Below are positions 18,740-27,194 of a DNA stretch of 64,000 nt, piece by piece. A model generated the notes under the pieces. That model saw only the letters and a list, made by a program, of their open reading frames with translations, was not told where the DNA came from and searched no databases. Source of the DNA: an uncultured Pelagibacteraceae bacterium (lineage in GTDB: Bacteria > Pseudomonadota > Alphaproteobacteria > Pelagibacterales > Pelagibacteraceae); assembly GCA_902587095.1 (NCBI GenBank), contig CACIJY010000001.1, forward strand, positions 124,001-188,000, given 5' to 3'. Positions within the stretch are counted from its first letter, which is position 1, and every line of letters starts with the position of its first letter. Both the position numbers and the translations under genes were made by a program.

Positions 18740-21220
18740 ATGAAAAAAAATAAAATTACAGCAGTTCTAGGTCCAACAAATACCGGAAAAACTTTTCTAG
18801 CAATCGAAACTATGCTTTCATTTGAAACTGGAATGATGGGTTTTCCATTAAGATTATTAGCAAGAGAAGTTTACGACAAAGTAATTAAAAAAGTTGATCC
18901 AAAAAAAGTCGCTTTGATAACTGGAGAGGAAAAAATAATACCAGTTAATGCTAAGTATTATTTTTGTACTGTAGAGTCCATGCCCGTTGATAAGATTTTA
19001 GATTTTGTTGGAATAGATGAAATACAAATGTGTAGTGACCACGAGAGGGGTCATATATTTACAGATAGACTATTAAATTTAAGGGGAGAAAAATTAACAA
19101 TGTTTATGGGGTCAAACTCCATAAGAAATATAATTGAAAAATTAGAGGAAGATATTGAATATATTGATAGAAAAAGACTTTCTAAGTTAACTTACTCAGG
19201 CCACAAGAAAATATCTAGAATTGAGAGAAAAAGTGCAATAATTGCTTTTTCAGCTGAGGAGGTTTATGCAATTGCTGAGCTAATAAGAAGACAAAAAGGT
19301 GGTGCAGCAATAGTAATGGGATCATTAAGTCCTAAAACACGTAACTCGCAAGTAAGTTTGTATCAATCAGGTGATGTTGATTATTTAGTAGCTACTGATG
19401 CAATTGGAATGGGTATAAACATGGATCTAAATAACGTATATTTCTCAAATCTAAAAAAATTTGATGGTAAAAAACTAAGAAGATTAAAACTTTCAGAAAT
19501 ATCTCAAATTGCTGGCAGAGCTGGTAGATATTTAAATGACGGGTCATTTGGAATAACGGGAGACTCTGGTGAAATAAGTGCGGAAGAAATAGAGTTATTG
19601 GAAAATCATAAAATAGATGAGATTCATACTATTTTTTGGAGAAACCCAAATTTAAATTTTAAAAGTGGAGATAAATTAATTAAATCTTTAGAAGAAAGAC
19701 CAAGTAAAAGTTGGTTAAGAAAAGTTTCAGAGTGTGAGGATGAAAAAGTGTTAAAATACATACTTAAAGACACAGAAAAACTTCAAATTTTTAACAACGA
19801 AAATGAATTAAAATTACTTTGGGAATGTTGTCAAATACCCGATTTTGTGAAAAAAACTTATGGACATCATTTAGAGGTGGTTGGTAAAGTTTTTAATTTT
19901 TTAAGACAATCTCCAGGAAAAATAACAAATAAATATATGAAACAGCAACTGTCTATATTAGATAAACTAGACGGCAATGTAGACTCTGTTTCAAATAGAA
20001 TTGCAAACGTTAGAACATGGTCTTATGTAGCTAACAAAAATGGTTGGGTAGAAAATCAGGATTACTGGGTTGAGAGAACTAAATTTCTTGAAGATAGACT
20101 GTCCGATCGATTACATGAGGAGCTCACGAAAAGTTTTATAGATAAACGCGCAAGTGTATTAGCTAAAGGATTAAAACAAGATATCATTTTTGAAACTAAA
20201 ATAGTCGACAATGAAAAGGTTATGATTAATAATCAATTTATAGGAAATTTAAAAGGTCTTAAACTTGAACTTGATTTTAAAATTGGAGACCTAGACTCCG
20301 ACATTAAGTCACTAAAAAAAGCATCAAGACAAAATGTAGGCCCAGAGATATTGGATAGAATTAATCAAATAATTAAAACAAAAAATATTGAACTCAAAAA
20401 AGATCTTAAAATTTATTGGAATAATTTTCCAATAGCATATTTAAGTAAAGGGAATGATTACTTAAAGCCTGAAATAAATGCTATTGTTGATGATGTTGTA
20501 GAAACTGAACAAAAAAATATTTTACAAAATTTTTTAAAGAGTTGGTTAAACGAAAAAATTAATATTGAACTAGGTAGTCTTACAAAATTAAAAAATATTA
20601 AATCATCTAACCCATCTACTAGGGCTTTATCTTATATGTTGTATGAAAATAATGGAGTTTTAAAAAGAGATAGCATAAAAAAATTGTTAAATGACTTAGA
20701 CCAAAATGAGAGGAAAATCCTGAGAGATCAAGGAGTTAAGTTTGGAAGATATCATATTTTTTTACATAAATTATTTAAGCCAAGCGTTGTTTCATTAAGA
20801 TTAATGTTATGGAAAAATTACAATGAAAAAAACTATAATTTAGAACCTCCGACATTTGGTTTAAATTTTTTAAACGATAAAAAATTTTCGGATAAAAATT
20901 TTATGCTTATGTGTGGTTTTGAAAAATTTGATGATTATTTTGTTCGTATTGATATTTTAGAAAGATTATTCCTGGAAATAATAAGCTCAGACACTGGAAA
21001 AAACACCAAAATTGAAGTCGTTCCGAAGATGTTAAATCTATTAGGTTGTAGCAAAGATAATTTCCTGAAATTAATAAAGAAAATGAACTACAATGTCTCA
21101 CTTGAAAATGACAAATATTTTTTTAAATATAATCCTGTAAAAAAAATTAATAAAAAAACTAGAGGTAAATTTCAAAATGACAATCCTTTTGCCGCTTTAA
21201 AACAGTTAAATTTAAAATGA
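18740..21220 (+). CDS. Suv3-like superfamily 2 RNA helicase
   Basis: ATP-dependent helicase of the Ski2/Suv3 group, related to mitochondrial Suv3 that works with exoribonuclease in RNA decay. The 826-residue protein has Walker A GPTNTGKT near residue 11, motif II DEIQM near residue 93, and the C-terminal helicase motifs ATDAIGMGINMDL and QIAGRAGRY. A long C-terminal region of about 500 residues, including a lysine-rich tail, follows. In alphaproteobacteria this family is widespread but little studied. It overlaps the TerB-like gene by 4 nt and heads an operon with TerB-like, ferredoxin and CarD genes. Confidence 0.92.
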   Translation: MKKNKITAVLGPTNTGKTFLAIETMLSFETGMMGFPLRLLAREVYDKVIKKVDPKKVALITGEEKIIPVNAKYYFCTVESMPVDKILDFVGIDEIQMCSDHERGHIFTDRLLNLRGEKLTMFMGSNSIRNIIEKLEEDIEYIDRKRLSKLTYSGHKKISRIERKSAIIAFSAEEVYAIAELIRRQKGGAAIVMGSLSPKTRNSQVSLYQSGDVDYLVATDAIGMGINMDLNNVYFSNLKKFDGKKLRRLKLSEISQIAGRAGRYLNDGSFGITGDSGEISAEEIELLENHKIDEIHTIFWRNPNLNFKSGDKLIKSLEERPSKSWLRKVSECEDEKVLKYILKDTEKLQIFNNENELKLLWECCQIPDFVKKTYGHHLEVVGKVFNFLRQSPGKITNKYMKQQLSILDKLDGNVDSVSNRIANVRTWSYVANKNGWVENQDYWVERTKFLEDRLSDRLHEELTKSFIDKRASVLAKGLKQDIIFETKIVDNEKVMINNQFIGNLKGLKLELDFKIGDLDSDIKSLKKASRQNVGPEILDRINQIIKTKNIELKKDLKIYWNNFPIAYLSKGNDYLKPEINAIVDDVVETEQKNILQNFLKSWLNEKINIELGSLTKLKNIKSSNPSTRALSYMLYENNGVLKRDSIKKLLNDLDQNERKILRDQGVKFGRYHIFLHKLFKPSVVSLRLMLWKNYNEKNYNLEPPTFGLNFLNDKKFSDKNFMLMCGFEKFDDYFVRIDILERLFLEIISSDTGKNTKIEVVPKMLNLLGCSKDNFLKLIKKMNYNVSLENDKYFFKYNPVKKINKKTRGKFQNDNPFAALKQLNLK

Positions 21221-21639
21221 TATTAAAATTTTTTAATAAAGACGAAAAATTAAATAACGATAATGATCTACTAAATGTAGCTTGTTTGATGATACATGCT
21301 GCTAGAATAGATGAAAATTATACCGATAAAGAAAAAGAAATTATAAAAAAGACCCTCAAAAAACTTAATAATAATGAAGATATAGATAAAGTTTTAATAG
21401 AGGCTGAAAAAAAAGAAACCGACTCTAATCATATTCAAGATTTTACAAAAAATATAAAGGCTATGGATAAAAATAATAAAATAGAAATTATAAAAAATAT
21501 TTGGGGTATTATTTTGTCAGACGGTAATTCAGATATGTATGAAGAAAATTTAATGAGACGTTTGGCAGGTTTGCTTTATGTGGATGCTAAAACAATGGGT
21601 GATATTAAATTAGATATACAAAATAAACAAAAACGATGA
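21217..21639 (+). CDS. TerB-family protein
   Basis: A 140-residue all-helical protein of the TerB/DjlA-like family. The diagnostic pattern is two acidic metal-binding-like segments, [18 protein letters not shown] near residues 23-40 and [18 protein letters not shown] near residues 94-111. The role of stand-alone alphaproteobacterial TerB proteins is unknown; the name does not imply tellurite resistance. It overlaps both the helicase and ferredoxin genes by 4 nt, so all are likely cotranslated. Confidence 0.85.
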   Translation: MILKFFNKDEKLNNDNDLLNVACLMIHAARIDENYTDKEKEIIKKTLKKLNNNEDIDKVLIEAEKKETDSNHIQDFTKNIKAMDKNNKIEIIKNIWGIILSDGNSDMYEENLMRRLAGLLYVDAKTMGDIKLDIQNKQKR

Positions 21640-21962
21640 CATATATAGTAAATGATAAATGTATAAAATGTAAGCTGATGGACTGTGTAGAGGTTTGCCC
21701 AGTTGACTGTTTCTATGAAGGGAAAAATATGCTTGTAATTAAACCTGATGAGTGTATAGATTGTGGCGTTTGTGAGCCAGAATGCCCTTTAGATGCTATA
21801 AAGTCAGAAACAGAGGAAGGATCAGAAAAATGGTTAGAGATCAACAAAAAATATTCAGAGATTTGGCCAAATATTTCACAAAAAAAAGAGCCACCAATAG
21901 ATAACGAAAAATATAAAAATGAAAAAAATAAATTTGAAAAGTATTTTAAAGAAAACCTTTAA
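21636..21962 (+). CDS. fdxA: Seven-iron ferredoxin FdxA
   Basis: Small electron carrier of 108 residues with one 3Fe-4S and one 4Fe-4S cluster. The cluster ligands are in [18 protein letters not shown] and [12 protein letters not shown], the exact spacing of the FdxA family. The C-terminus is rich in Lys and Glu. Redox partner is unknown. It overlaps TerB by 4 nt upstream and CarD by 44 nt downstream, so it lies within one tightly packed operon; the fdxA-carD neighbourhood is common in alphaproteobacteria. Confidence 0.95.
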   Translation: MTYIVNDKCIKCKLMDCVEVCPVDCFYEGKNMLVIKPDECIDCGVCEPECPLDAIKSETEEGSEKWLEINKKYSEIWPNISQKKEPPIDNEKYKNEKNKFEKYFKENL

Positions 21963-22797
21963 AAAGAAAAAAGATAAAGTAAAAAAATTTAAAAAAAAAG
22001 TTAAGGTTAAACCAAGTAAAATTAATACTAAGAAAGTTGGAAGGCCGAAAATTGTAAAAAAGGAAAAACAAGCTAAAATTGAAAAAAATAAAGAATTAAA
22101 AAAAAATTCAAGTAAAAATGAGAATTTAAAACTTACAAAAACCTTAGATCAAAAACCTGAGATAATAAAAATAAAAAAACAAGGGACTGAAAAGAAAGAA
22201 TATAAAGTAAAAGATTATATTGTTTACCCAAAACACGGTGTTGGCCAAATAATTTCAGTTAGTGCAAAAAAAATTGGAGGTATTGATGTTCAATGTTACG
22301 ATATAAAATTTGAGAAAGACAAAGCAATAGGATTGCTCCCTATTAATAAACAGTCGCACCTAAGACCACTTTCAACTATAAACCAGGTAAACAAATCTAT
22401 CTCAATTTTAAAAGGAAAACCTAAAATTAAAAGATCAATGTGGAGCAGGAGAGCTCAGGAATATGAGCAAAAAATTACATCAGGGAAAATTTATGATCTT
22501 GCAGAGGTTGTGAGGGATCTAAATAAAGGTGATGATATAATGATAGATCAATCCTATAGTGAAAGACAGTTATTTGAAAAAGCCTACGAAAGAATTATTT
22601 CAGAGTTTCAAATAGTTCTAAATTTGTCATTGGAAAATACTCAAAAAAAACTTGATAAAGCCTTAAAAAGAAATTTAGAAAAAAACAGCGAAGTTATAAA
22701 TCAAAAAATCGTTAAAACCGATACGCCTAAAAATACGACCGAGGATATAAACAACGAAGATAATTCAAATTTAGAAAACGAGAGTGAAGATCAATAA
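21919..22797 (+). CDS. carD: CarD-family RNA polymerase-binding regulator with basic N-terminal tail
   Basis: CarD binds the RNA polymerase beta subunit and the upstream edge of the promoter bubble, stabilising open complexes. The CarD domain begins near residue 94 ([17 protein letters not shown]) and runs to about residue 250. Usual alphaproteobacterial CarD is about 165-175 residues; this chain is 292, because of a lysine-rich tail of about 93 residues containing VGRPKIVKK, an AT-hook-like core, plus an acidic C-terminal end. No other in-frame start was found between the first ATG and the domain, which supports the long form despite its 44-nt overlap with fdxA. A strong terminator follows directly. 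Confidence 0.88.
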   Translation: MKKINLKSILKKTFKKKKDKVKKFKKKVKVKPSKINTKKVGRPKIVKKEKQAKIEKNKELKKNSSKNENLKLTKTLDQKPEIIKIKKQGTEKKEYKVKDYIVYPKHGVGQIISVSAKKIGGIDVQCYDIKFEKDKAIGLLPINKQSHLRPLSTINQVNKSISILKGKPKIKRSMWSRRAQEYEQKITSGKIYDLAEVVRDLNKGDDIMIDQSYSERQLFEKAYERIISEFQIVLNLSLENTQKKLDKALKRNLEKNSEVINQKIVKTDTPKNTTEDINNEDNSNLENESEDQ

Positions 22798-22837
22798 AAA
22801 AAACGCTTCTCACACAATCGTTATGAGAAGCGTTTTT
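22796..22837. terminator. Bidirectional intrinsic terminator
   Basis: AAACGCTTCTCA (22801-22812) and TGAGAAGCGTTT (22824-22835) are perfect 12-bp arms with an 11-nt loop. The plus strand continues with T's (end of the Suv3-CarD operon), and the minus strand also runs into T's (end of the small basic gene). It lies directly after the carD stop codon. Confidence 0.9.
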
Positions 22838-22849
22838 AAAAAAGAATTA

Positions 22850-22921
22850 TTATCTTCTTCTTCTTCTTTTTTTAGCTTTTTTCTTAGCTTTTTTCTTAGC
22901 TTTTTTTCTTCTTTTAGCCAT
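22850..22921 (-). CDS. 23-aa poly-basic peptide
   Basis: A tiny gene made almost only of Lys, Arg and Ala: it starts MAKRRKKAKK, continues with AKKK repeats and ends RRRRR. Composition resembles tails of histone-H1-like or ribosomal proteins, so a nucleic-acid-binding role is possible but unproven. Support for a real gene: a good Shine-Dalgarno AGGGAG 6 nt before the ATG, a TTGACA promoter upstream, a 5' hairpin, and a strong terminator 12 nt after the stop. The whole unit is about 165 nt. It might instead be a small RNA with an incidental ORF, but the start signals favour translation. Confidence 0.7.
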   Translation of the reverse strand: MAKRRKKAKKKAKKKAKKRRRRR

Positions 22922-22940
22922 CTTTAGCTCCCTGTTTGTA

Positions 22941-22957
22941 CGAATCATTTTGATTCG
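22941..22957 (-). promoter_or_regulatory. Hairpin in the leader of the basic-peptide gene
   Basis: CGAATCA-TTT-TGATTCG is a perfect 7-bp stem with a 3-nt loop. On the minus-strand transcript it would occupy roughly +7 to +23, ending about 8 nt before the Shine-Dalgarno. It may stabilise the 5' end, regulate translation, or be an operator on DNA. Confidence 0.5.
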
Positions 22958-22969
22958 TTGTTTAGTTAA

Positions 22970-22998
22970 TTTTTAAATTTTTTCTCATGTTATGTCAA
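22970..22998 (-). promoter_or_regulatory. Promoter of the basic-peptide gene
   Basis: Minus strand TTGACA (22993-22998), 17-nt spacer, TAAAAA (22970-22975). A consensus -35 with optimal spacing makes this a good sigma-70 candidate; transcription would begin near 22963. Confidence 0.55.
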
Positions 22999-23069
22999 TT
23001 ATATAATTTTTTATAAATTAAGTTGTAAAATTAAAATTTAAATTTTTTAAAATTTTATTTTTAATTAAT

Positions 23070-23091
23070 GCAAAAACATTAATGTTTATGC
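23070..23091. repeat. Near-perfect palindrome upstream of the basic-peptide unit
   Basis: GCAAAAACATT followed directly by AATGTTTATGC: 10 of 11 positions are complementary with no loop, the shape of a dimer-binding operator. It lies between the acyl-CoA synthetase stop and the basic-peptide promoter. The binding protein is unknown. Confidence 0.35.
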
Positions 23092-23115
23092 GCTTAATAT
23101 AACATTATTTATTAA

Positions 23116-24819
23116 TTATTTTTTATATAGTTCTTCAAAGTTATTTTTATAAATACTAATTATTTTATATCTTTTTAACTTTAAAGTTGGTGTCATCATG
23201 CCATTTTCTATAGAAAATTTTTCTTTTATTACAAAAAATTTTTTTATTTTTTCTATTTTAGTTAGATTTTTATTTATTTCTTCAATTTCATTACTCAAAT
23301 CTTTTTCATCTATACTAGTTTCTGAATTTAAAACTATTAAAGCTACAAGATAAGGTTTGTTATCACCGTAAACTAAACATTGATCAATAAAATTTGATTT
23401 TGTTAATTCTGTTTCTACTTTAACAGGCGAAATATTGTCCCCTCCAGGAGTAATTAAAATATCTTTTTTTCTATCTGTAATTTTTAAATAGCCATTTACA
23501 AATTTACCAATATCTCCAGTATGAAGCCAACTATCTACTAATACTTTATCTGTTTCAGTTTTTTTATTCCAATAACCGAGCATTACATTTTCCCCCTGAA
23601 CTAATATCTCACCATCCTCCGCTATCTTAACTTTATTGCACCTAAAAGGAATTCCAACCGTGTCAATTCTTATATCTTCTATAGGATTGCAGCTTACAAC
23701 AGGTGAACTTTCTGTTAATCCATAACCCTGTAAAGTTGGTAAGCCTATTGAATTTAGAAAAGTACCAATTTTGGGATCAAGTGCACCACCTCCCGATACA
23801 AATGTTTTGAGACTACCACCAAATTGTTTTTTAATCTTAGATCTAACTGTAATTTCACATATCTTATTTATTATTTTATCTCGTAAGGTCATTTTTTCTT
23901 TATTAAATTTCTTGGAACCAAGTTTTACAGTATTTTCGACTAGAAACTTTTTGATACCTTTGGCTTTGCCAAAAGTTGAGTTTATCTTTTGATATAAGTT
24001 CTGGTAGAATCTTGGAACTGCTGTCATTATGTCTGGTGAACAATCACTAATATTTTTAAGTAGTTTATCTATGCTTTCAGCATAGAATACTTTTGCCCCT
24101 ACAGCGATTTGTATGAATTGAACGGTGTGTTCATAGGAGTGTGATAACGGTAGCCAAGTTAAAAATTTCATGTCTTTTGATATAATTGGTTTTAACAACT
24201 CATAACCACCCTCACAATTACTTAGAATTCCTCCATGACTCAAAATTACACCCTTAGGATTTCCTTGGGTTCCAGATGTATATATAATGCAAGCTGGGTC
24301 TGTACGCTTTAAGCTAATTTCGCTTTTAAAGTTTTCGAAATTATCATTATCGTTAATAAAATCCTCAATACATAAATAATTTTCGAAATTTAAATTTTCT
24401 AATCGGTCAAAAGAAATAATTTTCTTAATTTTTTTATAATCTAATATATCTTTAACTTTCTTAAACTGTTCTTTGTTAGAAACTATTACAACAGAAGGTT
24501 CACAATCATTAATAATGTATTCATAATCTTTAGTAGTATAAGTAGTGTAAGAGGGAACACTGATTCCACCAGCTAACATGATTGACAAATCAGATATAAG
24601 CCATTCAGGTCTATTTTCTGAGATTAAAATACATCTGTCGCCTAACTTAATATCTTTTGAAATATTGTTTGAAAGATGATTTACTAACAAGTATGTTTTC
24701 TCCCAGCTTAACTTATGCTGAGGATTACCTAAATTAGTTAAGAAAATTTTGTTTTTATCCTGTTTATTGCATTGATCGAAAAAAAGTTCTAAAAGATTAT
24801 TATAACTGTTCAATTTCAT
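23116..24819 (-). CDS. Long-chain acyl-CoA synthetase (AMP-forming)
   Basis: Activates fatty acids to acyl-CoA through an acyl-adenylate. The 567-residue protein has the AMP-binding P-loop IIYTSGTQGNPKGV near residue 178, the A5-type LQGYGLTESSP, and the hinge/adenine region SWLHTGDIGKF with KITDRKKDILITPGG. It is most like the long-chain (FadD15/FACS) branch. Only 7 nt separate its ATG from the CCA end of tRNA-Leu, so tRNA and mRNA probably come from one primary transcript and tRNA 3' processing would create the mRNA 5' end. Confidence 0.93.
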   Translation of the reverse strand: MKLNSYNNLLELFFDQCNKQDKNKIFLTNLGNPQHKLSWEKTYLLVNHLSNNISKDIKLGDRCILISENRPEWLISDLSIMLAGGISVPSYTTYTTKDYEYIINDCEPSVVIVSNKEQFKKVKDILDYKKIKKIISFDRLENLNFENYLCIEDFINDNDNFENFKSEISLKRTDPACIIYTSGTQGNPKGVILSHGGILSNCEGGYELLKPIISKDMKFLTWLPLSHSYEHTVQFIQIAVGAKVFYAESIDKLLKNISDCSPDIMTAVPRFYQNLYQKINSTFGKAKGIKKFLVENTVKLGSKKFNKEKMTLRDKIINKICEITVRSKIKKQFGGSLKTFVSGGGALDPKIGTFLNSIGLPTLQGYGLTESSPVVSCNPIEDIRIDTVGIPFRCNKVKIAEDGEILVQGENVMLGYWNKKTETDKVLVDSWLHTGDIGKFVNGYLKITDRKKDILITPGGDNISPVKVETELTKSNFIDQCLVYGDNKPYLVALIVLNSETSIDEKDLSNEIEEINKNLTKIEKIKKFFVIKEKFSIENGMMTPTLKLKRYKIISIYKNNFEELYKK

Positions 24820-24826
24820 ATTACTT

Positions 24827-24913
24827 TGGTGGGCGAAGAGAGACTCGAACTCTCACAACATTGCTGCTATTGGATTTTGAGTCCAACGCGTCTACCAGTT
24901 CCGCCATTCGCCC
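24827..24913 (-). tRNA. tRNA-Leu (anticodon CAA)
   Basis: An 87-nt class II tRNA including encoded CCA. Acceptor arms are GGGCGAA and TTCGCCC; the anticodon loop is CTCAAAA (anticodon CAA, codon UUG); a long variable arm (TAGCAGCAATGTTGTGA region) and GAGTTCGAGTC T-arm follow. It lies just upstream of the acyl-CoA synthetase gene on the same strand. Confidence 0.97.
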
Positions 24914-24973
24914 TTTTTCATTAATTTAATCTAAAATTTATAGTATAAAGAGTATTTTTAGAACACAAAAATT

Positions 24974-25576
24974 ATGATTAAGGAAATTTATAATAAATCT
25001 ATTAAAATTGCTGGTCACAAGAACTCTAAAAAATTTTTAGGGTTTATATCATTTATTGAAAGCTTTGTTTTTCCTATACCACCAGATGTATTTATAATTC
25101 CCATGACTATTGCAAAAAAAAGAGAGTGGAAGAAAATAGCCTTAATAGCAACGACTGGTTCAGTTTTAGGCGCATGTTTAGGATATTTAATTGGTTTTAT
25201 TTTTTTTAATGAAATTGGTGTCAAAATATTTGAATTATATGGTGTGGATAATACAAATTTTTTAAAAGATAAAGTTTCTTCTGAAGGTGGTATAATTGCT
25301 TGGATAACCTTGCTTGCGATTGCAGGCTTTACTCCTGTTCCTTTTAAACTTCTTACTATCACTAGTGGGTTTGTTCACTTTAACTTTTTTTATTTTATTA
25401 TTGTTTCTTTTCTAACTAGAGGATCTAGATTTTTCATTATTGCCTTTCTACTTGGTAACTTTGGTGTTGCTATGAAAAAGATTATTGAAAAGAGGCTATT
25501 ACCAGTATCGATATTAGTATCAATAATTATTATAGTTTTCGCATTTTTTGTATATAAATTTCTTATAAATTTTTAA
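24974..25576 (+). CDS. DedA/VTT-family membrane protein (YqaA type)
   Basis: Inner-membrane protein of 200 residues in the SNARE-associated/VTT group, a family linked to lipid-carrier flipping and membrane homeostasis. Features include the re-entrant-loop motif FIESFVFPIPPDVFIIPMT near residues 27-45 and AGFTPVPFKLLTITSGF near residues 116-132, the YqaA-type counterpart of the family's conserved proline-containing loop. Four or more hydrophobic helices are visible. It precedes dsbB by 5 nt and likely shares its transcript. Confidence 0.87.
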   Translation: MIKEIYNKSIKIAGHKNSKKFLGFISFIESFVFPIPPDVFIIPMTIAKKREWKKIALIATTGSVLGACLGYLIGFIFFNEIGVKIFELYGVDNTNFLKDKVSSEGGIIAWITLLAIAGFTPVPFKLLTITSGFVHFNFFYFIIVSFLTRGSRFFIIAFLLGNFGVAMKKIIEKRLLPVSILVSIIIIVFAFFVYKFLINF

Positions 25577-25581
25577 AATAA

Positions 25582-26055
25582 ATGTCTGATCAAAACATAA
25601 AAAATTTTTTCATTATCGTATTTACTATAAGTTTTTTTTCTTTAGCGACAGCTCTATATGTAGAATACATCCTTAATTTTAAGCCATGTATACTTTGCAT
25701 CTATCAGAGAATACCTTACGCAATAGCCTTATTGATTAGTTTAATTGCATTTTTCAATGGTAATAAGAAGACACTATTAGTAATTTTAGGATTAACCTTT
25801 GTGGCAAGTTTTTTGTTATCAGGCTATCATGTAGGCATTGAAAAAGGAATTATCGAGCCAATATTTTCTTGTACAGGGGATAATATTAATGCTCTTGAAA
25901 AAGAGGAAATACTTAAATCTCTAAATAATATTCAGCCTGATTGCAGAGATGTAGATTTTTCATTATTTGGGATTTCACTTGCGACCTTAAATTTTATAAT
26001 TTCGTTTGTTTTAACCATAGTCATTGTCTATATATTCAAGTATGCAAAAAAGTAA
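25582..26055 (+). CDS. dsbB: Disulfide bond formation protein DsbB
   Basis: Reoxidises periplasmic DsbA-type thiol oxidases with quinone as electron acceptor. The 157-residue four-helix protein has the periplasmic CILC motif (Cys36, Cys39) after the first helix and a second cysteine pair (SCTG and PDCR) in the second periplasmic loop. The adjacent coq7 gene encodes a ubiquinone-synthesis enzyme, which fits a shared dependence on quinone. The 3' end overlaps coq7 by 14 nt when the ATG at 26042 is used. Confidence 0.94.
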   Translation: MSDQNIKNFFIIVFTISFFSLATALYVEYILNFKPCILCIYQRIPYAIALLISLIAFFNGNKKTLLVILGLTFVASFLLSGYHVGIEKGIIEPIFSCTGDNINALEKEEILKSLNNIQPDCRDVDFSLFGISLATLNFIISFVLTIVIVYIFKYAKK

Positions 26056-26575
26056 TAAAAAAAAAATTGAAGAATTTATTAGGGTAGATCATGCAGGTGA
26101 AAGAGGCGCCATCAAGATATATGAAGGTCAGCTTTTAGCGTTAAATACTATAGTCAAAAATGAAGAACTGAAGAAGACTATTGAGCATATGAAAGAGCAT
26201 GAAGTAGAGCATTGTGAGTTTTTTGAAAAAGAAATAAAAAAAAGAGGAATTGAACCAACAAAATTTTTACCTTTATGGGACCTTTTAGGTTTAGGTTTAG
26301 GTTTTGGTAGCACATTACTGGGAAAGAAAGCAGCAATGCTTTGTACTGCATCAGTCGAAGAAGTAATAGATGAACATTATTTAAACCAAATAAAAGAAAT
26401 TAAAAATGATGAAAAATCACTTAGAAAAAAGATAGAAAAATTTAGACAAGACGAAATAGATCATAAAGATATTGCTTACGATGAAGGAGCAACTAAAGAT
26501 GGTCTGTATTCAATTTTTGATAAAGTAATAAAAACTGGTTCTAAAATTGCAATTAATATTTCTGAAAAAATCTAA
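26042..26575 (+). CDS. coq7: Demethoxyubiquinone hydroxylase Coq7
   Basis: Di-iron monooxygenase that hydroxylates demethoxyubiquinone, a late step in ubiquinone synthesis. The ferritin-like ligands are visible: Glu in HAGERGAIKIYEGQ, ExxH in MKEHEVEHCEFFE, Glu in ASVEEVIDEHY and ExxH in DEIDHKD. I choose the ATG at 26042 (MQKSNKKKIEEF, 177 residues) over the TTG at 26024 used by the track. It is the last gene of the DedA-dsbB-coq7 run and abuts the convergent HNH nuclease gene with no gap. Confidence 0.95.
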   Translation: MQKSNKKKIEEFIRVDHAGERGAIKIYEGQLLALNTIVKNEELKKTIEHMKEHEVEHCEFFEKEIKKRGIEPTKFLPLWDLLGLGLGFGSTLLGKKAAMLCTASVEEVIDEHYLNQIKEIKNDEKSLRKKIEKFRQDEIDHKDIAYDEGATKDGLYSIFDKVIKTGSKIAINISEKI

Positions 26576-27142
26576 TTAAGGTTCTAATTCGACATCCCAA
26601 TACAAATAATCCATCCAACTTTTATGTAAAAAATTTGGCGGAAAATTTCTACCATTTTTATGAAGATCTTCAGTAGTGGGTTGAAAAGGCCTTTGGTTTA
26701 ATTTCATTCCTGATTTTTCTAACAATCGACCTCCTTTTTTAACGTTACAAGCCGAGCAAGCTGTTACAACATTATCCCAATCCGTTTTTCCTCCTTTTGA
26801 TCTTGGTAGCAAATGGTCAAATGTTAATTCGTGTTTGCTTCCGCAATACTGACAAGAGAATTTGTCTCTTAAGAAAACATTAAATCTAGTAAAATTTGGA
26901 TTTGAAAGTGGTTTGATATAACTTTTAAGAGCAATAACACTTGGTAGTTTCATGCTGAATGAAGGACTTCTGATTACTCTATCATAATAAGAAACTATTG
27001 ATACTCTATCTAAGAACACTGATTTAATCGAGTCTTGCCAACTCCATAATGATAATGGGTAATAACTTAAAGGTCTGTAGTCTGCATTTAAAACAAGTGC
27101 AGGGCATTTTTCTAATGAAACATTGCGATCTTGAAAATTCAT
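26576..27142 (-). CDS. HNH endonuclease family protein
   Basis: A 188-residue protein with a complete HNH domain near residues 90-140: the zinc-binding cysteine pairs CQYCGS and CSACN flank the catalytic LTFDHLLPRSKGG (the His) and DNVVT (the Asn). This stand-alone family is conserved in many alphaproteobacteria and is not tied to a mobile element here. Its cellular target is unknown; the conserved N-terminus (PALVLNADYRPLSYYPLSLW) is typical of the group. No restriction methylase lies nearby. Confidence 0.93.
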   Translation of the reverse strand: MNFQDRNVSLEKCPALVLNADYRPLSYYPLSLWSWQDSIKSVFLDRVSIVSYYDRVIRSPSFSMKLPSVIALKSYIKPLSNPNFTRFNVFLRDKFSCQYCGSKHELTFDHLLPRSKGGKTDWDNVVTACSACNVKKGGRLLEKSGMKLNQRPFQPTTEDLHKNGRNFPPNFLHKSWMDYLYWDVELEP

Positions 27143-27194
27143 AATTTAAATTAACCTAAAAAAAAAATTAATTCAATGCTTCAAATTGTTAAAT

